The notes below the pieces were generated by a model. The model was not told where the DNA came from. It worked only from the letters and a program-made list of their open reading frames with translations, and did no database searches. From Inonotus obliquus (taxonomy: Eukaryota; Basidiomycota; Agaricomycetes; Hymenochaetales; Hymenochaetaceae), in the NCBI GenBank assembly GCA_032164295.1, contig JAJHTX010000006.1, positions 2,666,001-2,730,000 on the forward strand: a stretch of 64,000 bases of DNA. The letters are read 5' to 3'. Every line of letters begins with the position of its first letter. The stretch's first letter is position 1. Positions 37,994 through 51,100 of the stretch are shown piece after piece. The translations under genes were made by a program, and so were the position numbers.

Positions 37994-39447
37994 CTAGCTT
38001 GCTCCACAAATGGATAGCTCGCGCATCTCCTGGAGAACACCCTCCACTTGAGCGTCCAATTGACCAGCAGCGTAGTCATCGCGCACGTTATCCGCGAAAT
38101 ATCTAAGAAAGAAAGAAGTTAGTGATACCTTGGATTAATGGGAAACGCACGAGTCGCGCGGCGTACCTTTGGACACCGCCAAGTTTCTCATACCCCTCCT
38201 CGGCAAACTTACACTGCATGCGGATCATCGCTTCGAAGCTAGGGTCGAAAAAAGGTACACGGAGGTCGAGAAGTTGAGGAAGTTCCTCAATGAGTTGGTG
38301 GTTGAGGAATTCGAAGACTTGCTGTGCTTCGTCGTGTTCTTGCTGAGCCTGGAGTCAACGATGACAAGAGTTAGCGCTAAATGTGTAGAAGACGGGGTAG
38401 GGAAGCACCCTTGGTAGCTTTGTTGGATCTTCGCCTGGCTTTTCGATTGTCTTGCGGAGCTTGCTGCGCGCGGAGTCGTAATCGAGGAGCTACATTCACA
38501 ACCGATACGCACCAAATATCGAACACCGAACATGACAGTATGCGAGATATATTGAAGTTAGGCGCGTTCATGGGATGATGAAAGAAGGAAGGAAGTGCTA
38601 GACGAACCTTCTTATTACGCTTGGAGATTTGCTCGTTTATGACGGGGAAGTATGCGTTCATTTTGCCGAGAGGTTCCATTATAGTCGTGCGATAAGGTGC
38701 GTCCTATGTGTTGAGCAAGTCAGCATGCATGAATCAACCAGGTACAAAGGAAAGGAATTGGAAGGACGAGGAAGAAACGAAGAGTCGTTATTGGGCCAGG
38801 GACGCAGGTGGAGGGGTAGGGAGGCAAGGAGAGAAGTAGAGGAGGAGAGAAGTAGAGAGGAGACGTACGAGTTCACGAGTTATCACATCATCTAGTTCAA
38901 TAACAGACTGTTTATACGCATGTGCTGCCATTGCACCTTCTGAAGTCCGGTCTGCTGCAGAGTAGAAATTTGAGATATGGTCTGCGATACGCGTTTGGGC
39001 TTGTGTCATAGCTGTTCATCCGCATCACACACAAGAATAAATATCAGTGCTAATGTGTGAAGTCGGAGAGGAAGGAGAGGAAACGTACCTCGCATAGCGT
39101 CGAGGTAGGCTTTGCTTTCTTTCTGTAAGGCTTGACATTCTTTTTCGAACCTGAAGAAATCGAGATATCAGAGACCAAGAATGGTCGTGTAAGGAAACAA
39201 GACGGACGTCTTGAATTTCGTATTTTCGTCTTGGAATTCTGTGTCGACTGTTCGTTCGATTTGACCCGTCTTTTGCATCAACTAAATAACATTATATCGA
39301 CCGTGAGGACTCCAAGTGTGAACAGGATGGTGGACCGTACCGACGTCCCCGTACGATTGATCGTCTTCTTGAATCTATTCCAACCGCAAATTAGACCTCG
39401 TCGATTTCAAGGGCTCGGAGCATTTAAGCGTACCCTGACCAGCTCAT
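37994..39447 (-). CDS. hob3: BAR-domain protein, Rvs161/Hob3 (amphiphysin) type
   Basis: A BAR-domain protein that binds and curves membranes in endocytosis and actin organisation, normally as a heterodimer with an Rvs167/Hob1 partner. The start at 39447 gives MSWSG, spliced to FKKTINRTGTS, then LMQKTGQIERTVDTEFQDEN, FEKECQALQKESKAYLDAMR, TQAQTRIADHISNFYSAADR, AYKQSVIELDDVITREL, DAPYRTTIMEPLGKMNAYFP, a KLLDYDSARSKLRKTIEKPG-like exon, and LRVPFFDPSFEAMIRMQCKF. It ends with DYAAGQLDAQVEGVLQEMRE, LSICGAS. No SH3 domain follows, which is the Rvs161/Hob3 rather than Rvs167 arrangement. Eight or so exons; about 270 residues, as usual for the family. Confidence 0.9.
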
Positions 39448-41851
39448 ATCAATTATCCTTCGGTGAAGAGGAAACGAGTAGAGTGTGAATGCAGTCCTGT
39501 AGTGGTGATGGATGCTGAATGAGTAGAATAAGTCACGAGACTCGTCGAGGACGAGTGTCCGACTCCGAGTGGCAGTGCGTAGATCGTGATGGCTTGGATA
39601 AGTTTGGAAGGTAGACTTCCGCATTCGGACCAACCTGCTTTTGGAGCATACTGTTTATTCACTGAAAATGTATGTTTCATGACGGGAAGTAGAAAAGAGG
39701 ACAAGCTTGACTTCGACGACTCATTTTTCTGACTAGTAGTACTTGCTCCTTCAAGAGCGTAAGGTGTAACAGTTCTTTCACCGTTGTTAATTTCAACCGT
39801 AGCAAGAAGCTCATGCATGATTGTATGGACATTGGGTTATAGTCGGAACGGGTGTGAAGAGACGAGACGAGACGATTGTGGTTGTGATCTACCATTGACC
39901 TCCAGTTTAGTCTTTTGCGATTAATAGGAGCACCGCCTACAAAGCACTGCATATAGTGACTGATTATACAAAGAACCTCTGACGTGCTAGCATAGCCTAG
40001 CGTTCCAGATTGGAGATCATGACTTTACACCTTCCATCGTCAATGTTTCGAGGTGCTATTCTAGTCCAACGTTGGCGGATGTAACTTATTTATGTTACCT
40101 TGCCGGAACATGATACGACTTGGAGAGTCAATGATGCATTCTGTGATCGGAGGCCAAAGCATTTCGAGGCAGTCAGATAGACATGCACAGCCTGCTGTGA
40201 AGATTCTTGACACCAATCATCTGTCGTAGTGATACTCATGGTGAATCCAATCATCGCTATTGGCGACTGAAGGAGATGCTGATGCAAACGAGAAGAGCGA
40301 CGAGCGTCATGATCAAAGGATCAGAGATTGTGATTGACTTGTACTTATTTGTCGTTGGGGTTTTGGTGCGTGATGGTAGATGTAAAGATTTATGTCAACA
40401 AGCTACTGCGCTTCGGCGAGCAGATGAGATGGATAAGTTACTTGTTAGGTGGGTAGCTGCAACATATGAAATGTCTTCCGCATTCCTGTATGGAGAGACT
40501 TGAAATGTCAAATAGTTCTTGTAAATTTGTTTCGTCCATTTCACTGATGGTCAGGATAGGGTTAATCAACCGCAGTAGCACCGAGAGGCGATTACTATAA
40601 GCAAGACTAAGACAGGGGTTCTTGCGTCGGAACACCCGCGTGCTATTCGGAGGTTGTTCCAAAAGCCGACATTCGCATTAAAGGGTATTTCCACAACTGA
40701 GAGACGCGCATCTGACCGGGTGCTCTCTTCATTTTTCGTAGAGTCATTGCCACAAATAGGCGAGGTCTCTGCGTAGGATTTTGGCCCATGAGTAGACACT
40801 GAAGACGTAATTGATATGGTCGGGGACGAGCCCTAGAACGTTGCAAGTCACATTCGGCAGCAGTAAGTTAGGAAGCTGCGCGATGAGAGGGTGATTACTA
40901 AGCTCGTGACTTCCACGTTCCTCTCCTCTGAAGAATACGCGGGGCCGAGAACATATTATCAGATGTACCGGAGGAAGACGGTCATTCAGTATTGGAAATT
41001 ATGAGGATTCTTTGGTCTGGATACTGGAGAACACCGAAAGATAGATCCCGAATCGAGAGGGAAGCGAAGTCAATCGATGAGATCTATGTAGAGGAATAAG
41101 ATCTTTGGAATGATTAGTATACCGGGGAGTTCGATAGAGGACGAACGGTTCTTGTCATATCGCTAGGAAGCTTGCAAAAGTGGCAGCCGAGAAAGGTAGA
41201 ACTTTACGGCTAGTCTGCATCTGCTGTTGTAGTTCCGAGCTCGGAGGATTGTCAAGCGGATAAAAGTTGGAGTTTGAGGACAAGCCGGCAAATGTTTTAC
41301 CGGGATAGGAATAGTATGAACGGCGCATTCATGGGCAGAAGAGAAGGAACCTGTGCGGCCAAGGCGGAAGAGAGGGACCGAAGAGTCCGATGACCGATTA
41401 CAGTTTGCGACCTGGGGTGAAATTTTCATGGAGCGGGAGATTGAGGATAGATTCCGCTGAATGGGAGTTGCAGTTCAAACGTGGCTTTCGTGTGGGATAG
41501 GCTCGTTAGTGACTGATAGGCGTTTGGCATAAAATGTCAATGAAATACGTCACAACGTTACACTTTAAAATGTGATATATTACTTAATTAGTTAATTAAC
41601 GTTGTTTCGATGGAAGCGTTACATAAAAACAACAGTTTCCAAATATAGTAATAAAGTATAATACCTTGTTTCCTGTTGTCTCCTCCTCATCCTGGCCCTC
41701 TTTCTGCCACCACCATCGTGCTCTTTATCTTTCCCTCGAGTTCCTTCTCGTCGCCGCTGTTCGCACAAACGGTGTTCGCAGTGCTTCCAAGCAGGTCTGG
41801 ACGTCGTACACGCGTCCTGATCTTCCCGCATTGTCGCTGCAGACCCGCCTC
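39448..41851. other. 2.4 kb without a supported gene
   Basis: A 121-codon minus-strand frame at 39453-39818 directly precedes the BAR gene start but has no recognised domain. Frames at 40207-40503 (plus) and 41163-41429 (minus) are also unrecognised. An AT-rich patch with TTAATTAGTTAATTAA at about 41584-41600 may belong to the promoter of the following gene. Confidence 0.35.
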
Positions 41852-44800
41852 ATGCTCCAAGCCAAACTTGACATACCTATGCTGATGGACTTGGACTTGC
41901 TTTCTTCTCCTCACGCCTCAGCAATTTACGCACGTACCTCTTCGTTCTCAGCTCACCCAGAAAAAGCTTTCGCAGCGGCTGCAGCTGCAGCTCATCGCCG
42001 CAGGTCAAGTGCATCGCAGATCATCCCTAGCGTATCCCAGGGTCTCCTTGCCGCGTCTGCCAACGGCTCTCGGCGTTCACCCCTTGCGCCCCTCGACCCG
42101 CAGTTCGCCTTGGCAAATAACAAAGATATTGATATGGCTCAGGAGGATGGTTATCAGTCCGGGAGGAAGTCCTCGTACGTCACTTTATTGTGCCTCCCTC
42201 GATTGTCACACGCCTCAATCATGTCCTTCGTTCTGTGCAGCATAACTTTGACGAACGCAACAAGACCAACGCCTTACGTACAACGTAACTTGCCACGACG
42301 TTATACGGGACAGCGACGAACCTCACTACCTGCCCTTCACCCTTCTCACGACTCTCCGCCGCCGCTACCACCTTTACCGCAAACGAATCCGATCTCTCCT
42401 CACGAACCTGCTAACGCACATGATGATGATATCGACATATATAGTCGTCTTAGTACTTTCACGTTTGGTGACGCACGCTCACCCACGACTCAGAATGCGT
42501 CGTCGTCGACTTCTCGGTCGGACGAAGCCGAGGGTGTTTCGCCGCTTGACAAGACGCCGAGGCCATCAGTTGCGCATGTTCACGCTCACACTTTGGGGAA
42601 GGCCTCGCAGGGGAGGCGATCTACACCGAACGGTTGGTCCAGTCCATCGGAAGATGAAGAGGATTGGAAACGAACGAACACGAGATCGAAGATTCGTGCT
42701 ATTGATGATGGCACGCGGAGGCCCTCACTGCCAAGTAACGATGTTCAGCAGTCGCAAATGCCATACCAGGGTTTAAGCTCGACATTATCGATGGACAAGG
42801 GGAAAGGAAGAGCGCATGTGGACTGGGATATGGATGGCACGAAAGGAAGGAGGGGGACGACCCCGACGACGTTGCCATCGTCGCCGACGGAGGGAGAGGC
42901 GGATTTGGATACTGACGTGGATTTGATGGTGTCCGCTGATGACACTGACAGACGGAGAAGAGGCAGGTATCACGGGATGAGTGACCGCTCCAGCGTCCAC
43001 ATGAGCAGTGACGTCGGTTCTGTCTACGGTGAAGTTGATGACAGGCATACACGACATACGGGGAGCAAAGGTGAAGCTGGAGAAGGAGGTGAAAGTGAAG
43101 CGATGGACGAGGATGACGGTTCTGGAGAAGGCGCAAGCAGTGCAGCAAGAAAGGATTCGGCGCGGACTTGGACAGAAGAGACGGGACGGCGAGGTTCTCT
43201 ACCGATGGATATCCCTTATCCCACGTCTGGTGCATCCTCTCGTGCTGCGCATGCCCACCCGCAGAGTTCATATCGAGAAGAAAGCACATTTGACGCCCAT
43301 GCGAGAGCTCAGGCACAATTACGGCGACCATCCCGCAGCGTGGATGACGATCTCCAGCGTGCTGCTTTACACCTCCAGCGCAGAGCTTCTCGGGTGTCTG
43401 TTGCAGCATCCGCTAGTTCTGGACATGGACTGGAAGGCGCAGGTAGTGGACCGTCAAGCGAGCCAGACATGCGTGGTGTTGCCATGGCGCAGGCGATCGC
43501 TCAGGCACATCTTAATGCTCAGGCACAGGCGCGTGGGGAAAGCAATGTCAGCCTTACACTCACCACAGATCTTGGCAGTACGAGCGACGAACCGTACCAA
43601 GGTCTTGACCTTAATTATATTCTCTCTGTTTCTGGACCGCAAGGTTCGGCAGCATCTGTCGGAGGCAAGCGCGGAAGTGATCAGTGGAGTGGAAAGTTGA
43701 GCGTCGGGAGCAGTGTTGTTGGCGCACGGGAGCGAGATCCAAGCTGGGCTGCTGGATGGGGCATCAGCCATTCGGGTGGACGAAGACAAAGCACGGCTAC
43801 CGTTAACGACGATACTTTCTTGCGGTACGTCATGCTCTGGTAGTTGAATGGTGTGAAATTTCTCTTATGTTGGACACTTCAAAGATTTGTTAAGAAACAC
43901 GACTTCTCATACGATGAACGGAAGCGGGAGTGGACGTTCATGCGAGAACGTAATGAGGATCCCAATCATGTACCTAGACCAAATCAAGAGATTTGGAGAT
44001 GTCTCTGGGTGGGGAGGTATAGAGTTGATCGTGTGCACAGCAAAAATGGTGAGTTGCAACTTTGATCAGACGCTAAGTTATGTCTGAATGGATTTATGTT
44101 TCTTTACCAGCTGATCCGTCGAAGCCTCTACAAGTCCGACTCAATATTCGCCACGTCCCGGATCCCTATTCAAAAGCGGGCACGCGCGGCGGGCCGTTGA
44201 CATTTATCCATAAGCATTCACGCGCGCAGGCATTTTCTATCTTCCGTGGGCATTCACTACCCCAGCGACATCTGAAAACGAGCTCGAGTATTTTACTTGC
44301 ACCGAAGAAAGTGCAAGAACAGTTCACCAGCACGCGCACTACAAGCAAGCTTAGTACACATGGATTGCTTGACGAAAAAGATTCGGGCACGACTACCGCG
44401 GTGAGCACTAGCTCGAGGAGAGATCCGAATGCTTCTGGGTCAGGAACGAATAGCGCAACAACGAGCACAACGAGCGTAAGTGGGACATCGCATACTGCCT
44501 TGAACACGTCAGAAAGCGTGATCTCGCCCGGCTCAAAGGCGTCCATGAACAAGTCTGTCGGAGAACACAGCTCGTCATCTGGTAAACTGAGATTGAAGAT
44601 CGATAAAAAGGAGTCGATTGAATTGACGAATACGAGCAATCGAAAAGGGAAGGGTGTGTTGCGTTCGCCTCTTCAAGGTTCGCCAGGCGCAAGCCAGACT
44701 GGTATGAGTGACTTGACGGCATCCTCCCCGGATAAAGTCTCCAGCGACGCAGATACACCGACTTCGCGTACTAACACGTCGGCGCGGATACCATTCAGTG

Positions 44801-46083
44801 ACTTATCGCACCGGCAAATGGATATCGATGTCGAGTCTGGAGGAGGGGCGAGTCGACCTGTTTCTTCGATTGCTTCGATTACGGAAACAGCTTCCGTGGC
44901 TTCAGAAGGGTCACAGCAGTTTAGCTCGTCACTCTCTGCGTGGGATGGGTCTTCGATCGGCTCGTCACAACGGCAGGTGCGACGTCCCCCGGATTTGAGA
45001 CACCAAATTCAGAAACTGCCTGTGGATACGCGTGGATCAGTTGGATCGTTGGATGAGATGCCTGTTCGAACGTCTCATGCAGAAGCGTTTGCGGCGCTCG
45101 ACCCACCATTCATTGAATACTTGCGGATGCATTCGGAGCGGTATGACGGGGCGTCCGATCATGATTCACAGCCGTCCCGGTTCAAGGGACTTCGCAAGTT
45201 GTTCCATCCGCAACCACTGAAGAGCGGTTCGAAGCATAGTCCGCAAGGTGCCACTGGCGCGAACACTGCGGTCTTGGAAGGACATTATACTCCACCCTGG
45301 TTGACGATGGCAGCTCGATCGAAGCAGGAAGAACAAGAGCGCGTTATAAAGAATCTGAATGATTCATTTCGAGACGTTGGCCTGCTACCTTCCTTTAAGC
45401 CGAGCAAGAATCGTCAAAATAAGAAAGGCAGGAGGTCAAGCGATAACGTCTTTGATCAGATTCCGGATGAATCATTGTACATGCTCCTACCGATGTGGCC
45501 TGGCGAGACGGATCCGACTTCTACAGCTTTAGAGGACTCGGTCGAGGTCGACATTCCGATTCATGAGCGTCAATACTTGCTAGTGTATTATGTTCCAAAC
45601 GAACTTAGCAAGGAGAAGAAATTGGACGACAAGAAACGGTCGAGGGGACAATCATCTACCGCTTCACATCACTCTGACGCTTCGACTGCGCGAGGGGAAG
45701 GGAAAAGCAAGAATGCAGTGTCTCTCAGTTCATTCAACGTCCTCGCACGTCTGGTCTCCTATAAAGACGTGAACGGTTCTGGGATCCGTGTACCTACGAA
45801 TGGGTTGGCCGTGACAGGCCTCATGTCAGACGCGATAGCAGCAATCCCGCAGATACGATTTCAAGTTGACGATTTGGCGTTGATGATTGCGTTTTGTGCT
45901 AGTAGGGAGAGAGGAGTGGAGGTTGTACCGGAGGGAGCTGAGAAGCTTGGGTTGTGTCTTCCGAGGACAAATCCGGATCCGGATTCGGATGCCCCGTTGA
46001 GTCCGCTTGGAAGGGCTGCGGTTGAGCTGGCGTGGTTGGGAGCGTTGGCGGTTATGGGATTTGGAAGTGTTTCTGCCAGTTGA
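41852..46083 (+). CDS. Large Ser-rich protein with an unrecognised conserved-looking core
   Basis: I do not recognise this family. I prefer the start at 41852 (MLQAKLDIPMLMDLDLLSSP); the frame stays open upstream to 41666 but that part looks non-coding. Introns at about 42177-42240, 43826-43889 and 44047-44110 are consensus and in phase. The first 650 residues are disordered with an Ala run (AAAAAAAHRRR), acidic patches and Gln/Ala repeats. Three exons then give a compact, mixed segment: FVKKHDFSYDERKREWTFMR, EIWRCLWVGRYRVDRVHSKN and LQVRLNIRHVPDPYSKAG. Later folded-looking parts are FIEYLRMHSERYDG, GHYTPPWLTMAARSKQEEQE, ESLYMLLPMWPGETDP and ERQYLLVYYVPNELSKEKK. A final SFNVLARLVSYKDV...AELAWLGALAVMGFGS-like region ends the protein. 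About 1340 residues. Confidence 0.7.
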
Positions 46084-47306
46084 CGATTTGATTGAGTTGC
46101 GTAGTACGCTATACGCAGATTTTTCTTGATTCCCTATGGTACCCTTTGTATTTTCTTATCCAATCATTTCTTCATTTGATTCCTGTGGAATACTTTATTT
46201 TTCACGTTTGTTCAACTTATATCTGTTGTTTTCTTCCAATTTGGATGCGAACCCTCTTCTTGCTTACGACTGTGTCCCTAGCCTCACCTTTTTTACTCTG
46301 TTCACCTTTATAGTGGTATCTTTAAAGCTGCTAAGCTTGTTGTCTTATGAACACCCATCAAATAACGGGGTGAAATGATGTTTAGACGATGTAGTGTATG
46401 ATCTGTGACTTGTTTGATTCTCTAATAAAGTTGGTAAGGCACTTCTGAGCGTTACATAATGGATAACTTGTGACTGTGACACTACGTGACGAGACGTGTC
46501 TGATAGTTGCCGTTTCTTGCCGTTGCCGATCGCTATGTTTGTCGATCACCATCATGTGTCTCTGAGTTTTCAACTCGCACCGCTCTCTCTCTTTAACCAC
46601 CATCATCGCCTGTAGCATGGGTTGGGCCTCTCTGTGTGAGTGTGCTGTCCTGCGTGGACGTGGTGGGACGGCTCCGCTTCGCTGCCTTATGCGCAGTGGG
46701 CGTCGTAAACCCAGCCTCCTATATAGGACCTGGTCGACTGCAGTGGGAGACAGGCTGTTGTCCCTGTTCTCCGCGACTGCTCGCCTCTTACTTTCTGATG
46801 GAAACTATGCTGGCGACCGTCCAGTTCGTCAAAACCGGCAGGGCTATTGCCTTCCCTTAGACTGAGGGGGTCCGTTCGTCCACGACACGGCTTGCCTGCA
46901 CCTCGGCACACTACAACTCGAAGCACATCGGTGCATATCCCAGGGCGGGGTCGTCACCCCCTGCCTTGCTCGTTTTCTACGGCAGTCATTGATTGGCTGT
47001 CGACGACTCTCTCACGCCCGTCTTCTCGGGCTCCGGTTTCATCCTTTACGCTCACACGGTCGGTTTACCGGTCCGGAGCTTATCTTATACCCGAAGTTTG
47101 CGACACTCCAAAAATACGATCGCACAGCCTTCCACATAGGGTAGCGGGGGTTTAGGGGTGATGCCCTGGACTCTCTCTCACGATCCTTAGGGCGCTGGGC
47201 AGCGTCTCGAGTATGGGTTGGCCCGAATATCTCCCGAAGCCGAACAATCTACTCCGGCCCACGGGCTGGACGAGTTCAAGAGGTCCCCTGCGCTATACGC
47301 GGGTTT
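46084..47306. other. Gene-poor, GC-rich stretch
   Basis: After the 3' flank of the preceding gene, base composition shifts near 46610 to GC-rich sequence that continues to about 47420. Several frames are open on both strands, as GC-rich non-coding DNA allows, but none has a recognised domain. The words ATGGGTTGGGCC (46618) and ATGGGTTGGCCC (about 47213) recur 600 bases apart. It could be the remains of a mobile element, but I cannot set its ends. Confidence 0.35.
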
Positions 47307-47391
47307 CACGCCGGTAACCAGGCCGGATGCTACCGGATGTAGCGACCCAGGACATCACGCCGGTAACCAGGCCGGATGCTGCCGGATGCAG
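47307..47391 (+). repeat. Direct repeat of about 36 bases, two copies
   Basis: CACGCCGGTAACCAGGCCGG begins both copies, at 47307 and 47356. Each runs on through GATGC(T)RCCGGATG(T/C)AG, with two mismatches over about 36 bases. Confidence 0.85.
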
Positions 47392-47689
47392 CTGCTCCCT
47401 CAAACGTGGCGCACGGGGTCTGTCAGCGGGGAGGAAGTGGGGAAGTGAGGATGCAGCATTAAAAGTAGGGGCGGTGCACTCTTCTTTGGGTTTGGTATTT
47501 CACGTCGGTGCGCGGCTTTGTCAGGCATCTCCTGCTGAGTCTCGCGTCCGATACTTTGCTTTTGATATGGTTGGCCCTGCTGGTTTTCTTTCCAAGGGGC
47601 GGTTTTTACAGCGGGTGTCCGACTATTAGTTACGTGGGGTTTTTCTTTTTTCCCCGCAAATGATTTTTTTGAAGAACAGAGTCGAGGGT

Positions 47690-47769
47690 GACTGTACCCG
47701 TTTTTCTGGTTTGGAATGTGGGAGGTTCTCGGACTGTACCCGTTTTTCTCACTGGGGATGTGGGAGGTT
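47690..47769 (+). repeat. Tandem repeat of about 42 bases, two copies
   Basis: GACTGTACCCGTTTTTCT starts at 47690 and again at 47732; each copy ends ATGTGGGAGGTT. The middle differs (GGTTTGGA against CACTGGGG). Confidence 0.85.
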
Positions 47770-48084
47770 GTCTTTGCTTTGTTTGTCCAGTTTTTTACCC
47801 GCTTTGTTTGTAACATGGTCAAGCCATTATTATCAAATGAAAGTATATTGTTAACTCGCACCGCTGATATCTGAAGAATTTCGGTGCCGTCGCTCTTCTC
47901 CCGCTTCCAGCCACATGCTCGCGCTCCCGATAACTGAAATAGTTCCTCTCGCCGCGGTGCACTTGCGGAGATTCCTCCAAATGGGTTGATCAGGTGCGTC
48001 ACTCGTATTTCGTACGGAAACGAAGTTACAATTATTCACAAGTCTCCATAGGCGATGGTGAACCGAGCGGGCCGAAGGAAAGGC

Positions 48085-48090
48085 TATAAA
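48085..48090 (+). promoter_or_regulatory. TATA box of the GH127 gene
   Basis: TATAAA lies 55 bases before the start codon at 48140, giving a short leader, as also seen for the neighbouring GH78 gene. Confidence 0.6.
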
Positions 48091-48139
48091 ATGCTTCCAA
48101 TACGTCTGCATTTCGTCAGGATAGTTATCTTGGGTAGCG

Positions 48140-51100
48140 ATGTTCGTTGGATTGCATAGCTCTTTCTTGCTATTGGGATTTTTTGGGAGCGTCACAGCTC
48201 AGTCTGGCCGTGGGTTATTTGAGCTTTTCCTGATCTTATTCACTGATCGATCCCTTATTACCCTTTAGTCGCGTCAAAGAAGTATTTGAACTTGCCGCTT
48301 GGTGCTATCAAGCCGACTGGATGGCTCTTGGATCAAGTGCGTATCACCATTGACTGGATTGAACATAGCCTTACTGAAAGGGACCTAGCTTAACGTGCAG
48401 ATGAATGGTCTGTGGGGACATGAACATGAGTTCTACCACTAGTGGGTGCTTCTTTTCTGTTAAAATACTACGCGACTCTGACTTCGGACCTAGCGTTTCG
48501 CAGACTGACTGGTTAGGTATATGAGCAGAAACTTTGCGTCAGTTCTGTTCTCATTCGTGTGCTATTTAGGTGGTAACTCCTACTATTCTAACTTGGAGGA
48601 AGGTTCGTCATTATTGGGAGTACAGCGTCCCGCTCTAATCTTTCATACTAGCTGGAAGTTATTGGTTTGTGCGTGGCAAACTCTCCTCTCATTCACCCTT
48701 TTCCTGATAAGCCAATTTTTATTTAGAACGCAATGGTCCCCGCCGCTGTACTTGTCGACTCCGCTGAGGTGCAATCCCAGACGCAATATTTCCTGGATTT
48801 CGTTCTAGACAACCAGGATGAATCGGGTTGGCTTGGTCCTGAGGTGTTTGACTCCAAGTCTGTACATTTAAGCGTATATGTCTCTGCACGAACGATTCTC
48901 ATCCATTCTCAGCAAACCGCGTTTCCTCTGGGCTCGGTTGGTGTTAAAATATTTGTGCAAAAAATGCATACTGATATTGAATCTTTCTCAAGTTATCCGT
49001 ATCTTTTCGGCGCGATGCAGATGATTGAGAACAATGCAACTCTTGCGGAGCGAGTTATTCCAGCACTGCACAAATTTGTGACCCTCGCGAACACGATGCT
49101 CAAGAATGGTGAGGGTCTCGAGGACTGGACGCGCACTCGCTGGGAGGACCTTGTTATCGCCTTGCAATGGTAAGCTGGTATCACGGATTTACTCATCACC
49201 CCATTGGCAACTCTTGCTTGTAGGTTGTACGACTTTTACCCCGAAGGGAATGAAGACCTGCTGATTGAGACGATGCAATTGCTGAAGGCAACTGGTGATC
49301 CATGGGAAGGTTTGTTCTCTTCACTTTCGAGCTTCTACTATATCGCACGTTCATTACAAACTCAGACGTCTTCGATACCGAGGTATGCCCTATCTTGCTA
49401 TTTACAGCGCGTATCTAAGGCGGAATAATTAGAACTTCCCAACAACCGCGGTTGAACACATACGCAACCCATTTCCTGTTCTGGTCGGTTCATTCATTCT
49501 GATAGCTTTGCCGGTGATAACACCCTCTTAGACGTGGCATGGTGTGAATATGGCAGAAGGCCTGAAGGCCCTTCCTTCTACGTATAGGTTCACACATAAC
49601 CAGTCAGGTTTGACACTGTCCAGTGACTTTATTGTCCAAAACACGTTCATTAAGGACATCTGCAGATCTCGATCGTGCAAGTGAAGGGTGGGACGCTCTT
49701 TTTAAATATCATGGTCGACCAAGTGGAATCTACGCCGCGGATGAGTATCTAGCGGGTCTCGGCGCGGTTCGTGGGTGAGTTTTGTACTCGAGCTTGAGTG
49801 GGCGTGCATTGTAATCGTTCTTCTGTGACCCCCAGAACTGAGCTATGTCTTGTTGTGGTGAGCACACAACCTTCTTTTGTGTACTCTTGATGTCCATTCA
49901 TGTGATTGTCAAGGAAACCATGTTTTCGTAAGGAAGTCCTTGTGGAACAGCTAAATGTGGACTTATTTGCCTTGTATAGGGGGTCGTACCTTTTTCAGGT
50001 TTCGGGAGATTTGAAGTATGCGGATCGCGTAAGTATAATTGTCTTCGATGCTTTCTTTTGTCTTCTAAATGTATCCCATACCAGGTTGAGAGAATCACTT
50101 ACAATGCGCTTCCGGCGACTCTGACAGGAGGTTCGCTGCTTTCAATTTTATTCTATAGTCGATCTAACGAATCTCTTGAACGTACTAGACATGTGGTCCC
50201 GTCAGTATCTACAAGAGCAGAATCAAATCGCGGCGAAGAATATGAGCCCGTGAGTCCTAATTATCTCTTTGTTCTGTGTTTTGTCTAACTCTTGATAGGA
50301 ATCCGTTTCCCAACGACGGCTCATATTCGAATGTTTTTGGCTTAGAGGTATGCATCCCTTTAGCTTCCGCTTTCATGCGCGCTGATGATGTGTTATTCAG
50401 CCTAATTACCCGTGAATGTTCTTCCATAGTCCGCATTGACCGTGTACTCATGTTTCTTCAGTTGCTGTACAGTTAATCATGGACAAGGATTCCCAAAGTT
50501 TATCACGAACTCGTTCGTAAAGACCAATGACAACGCATCGCTCGTTCAAGTCTACTTCGGGCCCGTCACCACACACACTATCCTCGCAGGAGACAATGCA
50601 GTGACTGCCGCGGTTGATACCTTGTATCCGTTTAGCGATATGGTCCAAGTGTCGGTATCTGCAGACAAAGCATTCACCTACCTTATTCGTGTTCCGAGCT
50701 GGGTTTCCGGAGCCACTGTTTCTGTAAATGGCGGATTCACGAAAGCTATTCAAGCGGATGGCAGTGGTCTAGCCGCCATTGCTCTTCCTGCCGGAGATTC
50801 TACCTTTATTTTGAATCTGCCATCGGAAATCACTATAGGTATGTGCTTCGCGGCCAGTTTCTTTATCGGCAACTTAAACGTTGTACAGAGAACCGGCCGA
50901 ATAACTCCGTTGCGGTACATCGCGGCCCGCTGAATTATGCATTCGACATACCGCGGAACCAGACCATCATCACTCGAAACGCTGACGAGCCACGTGCTGT
51001 GGATCTACAATTTGAAGTAGCTGCTCCTTGGCAGTATGCAATTGATCCCGCGACGTTGAAATTCAACGATGGAACTCCAGACGGCGGTAAATTGCCTTCA

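Noticed and set aside
41666..41851. Upstream extension of the large Ser-rich protein, MFPVVSSSSWPSFCHHHRAL.
   Set aside because: It lies close to the AT-rich promoter, looks like a CT-rich leader by chance in frame, and the ATG at 41852 opens sequence more like the rest of the protein.
42699..43409. A 236-codon minus-strand frame antisense to the large Ser-rich gene.
   Set aside because: It is rich in His/Pro/Ser as expected from the complement of the coding strand and lacks any recognised motif.
47400..48002. A 200-codon minus-strand frame in the GC-rich region, as a possible gag-like or host gene.
   Set aside because: There is no zinc knuckle, protease, integrase or transposase motif, and it runs close to the GH127 promoter; noted only as part of the repeat-bearing island.
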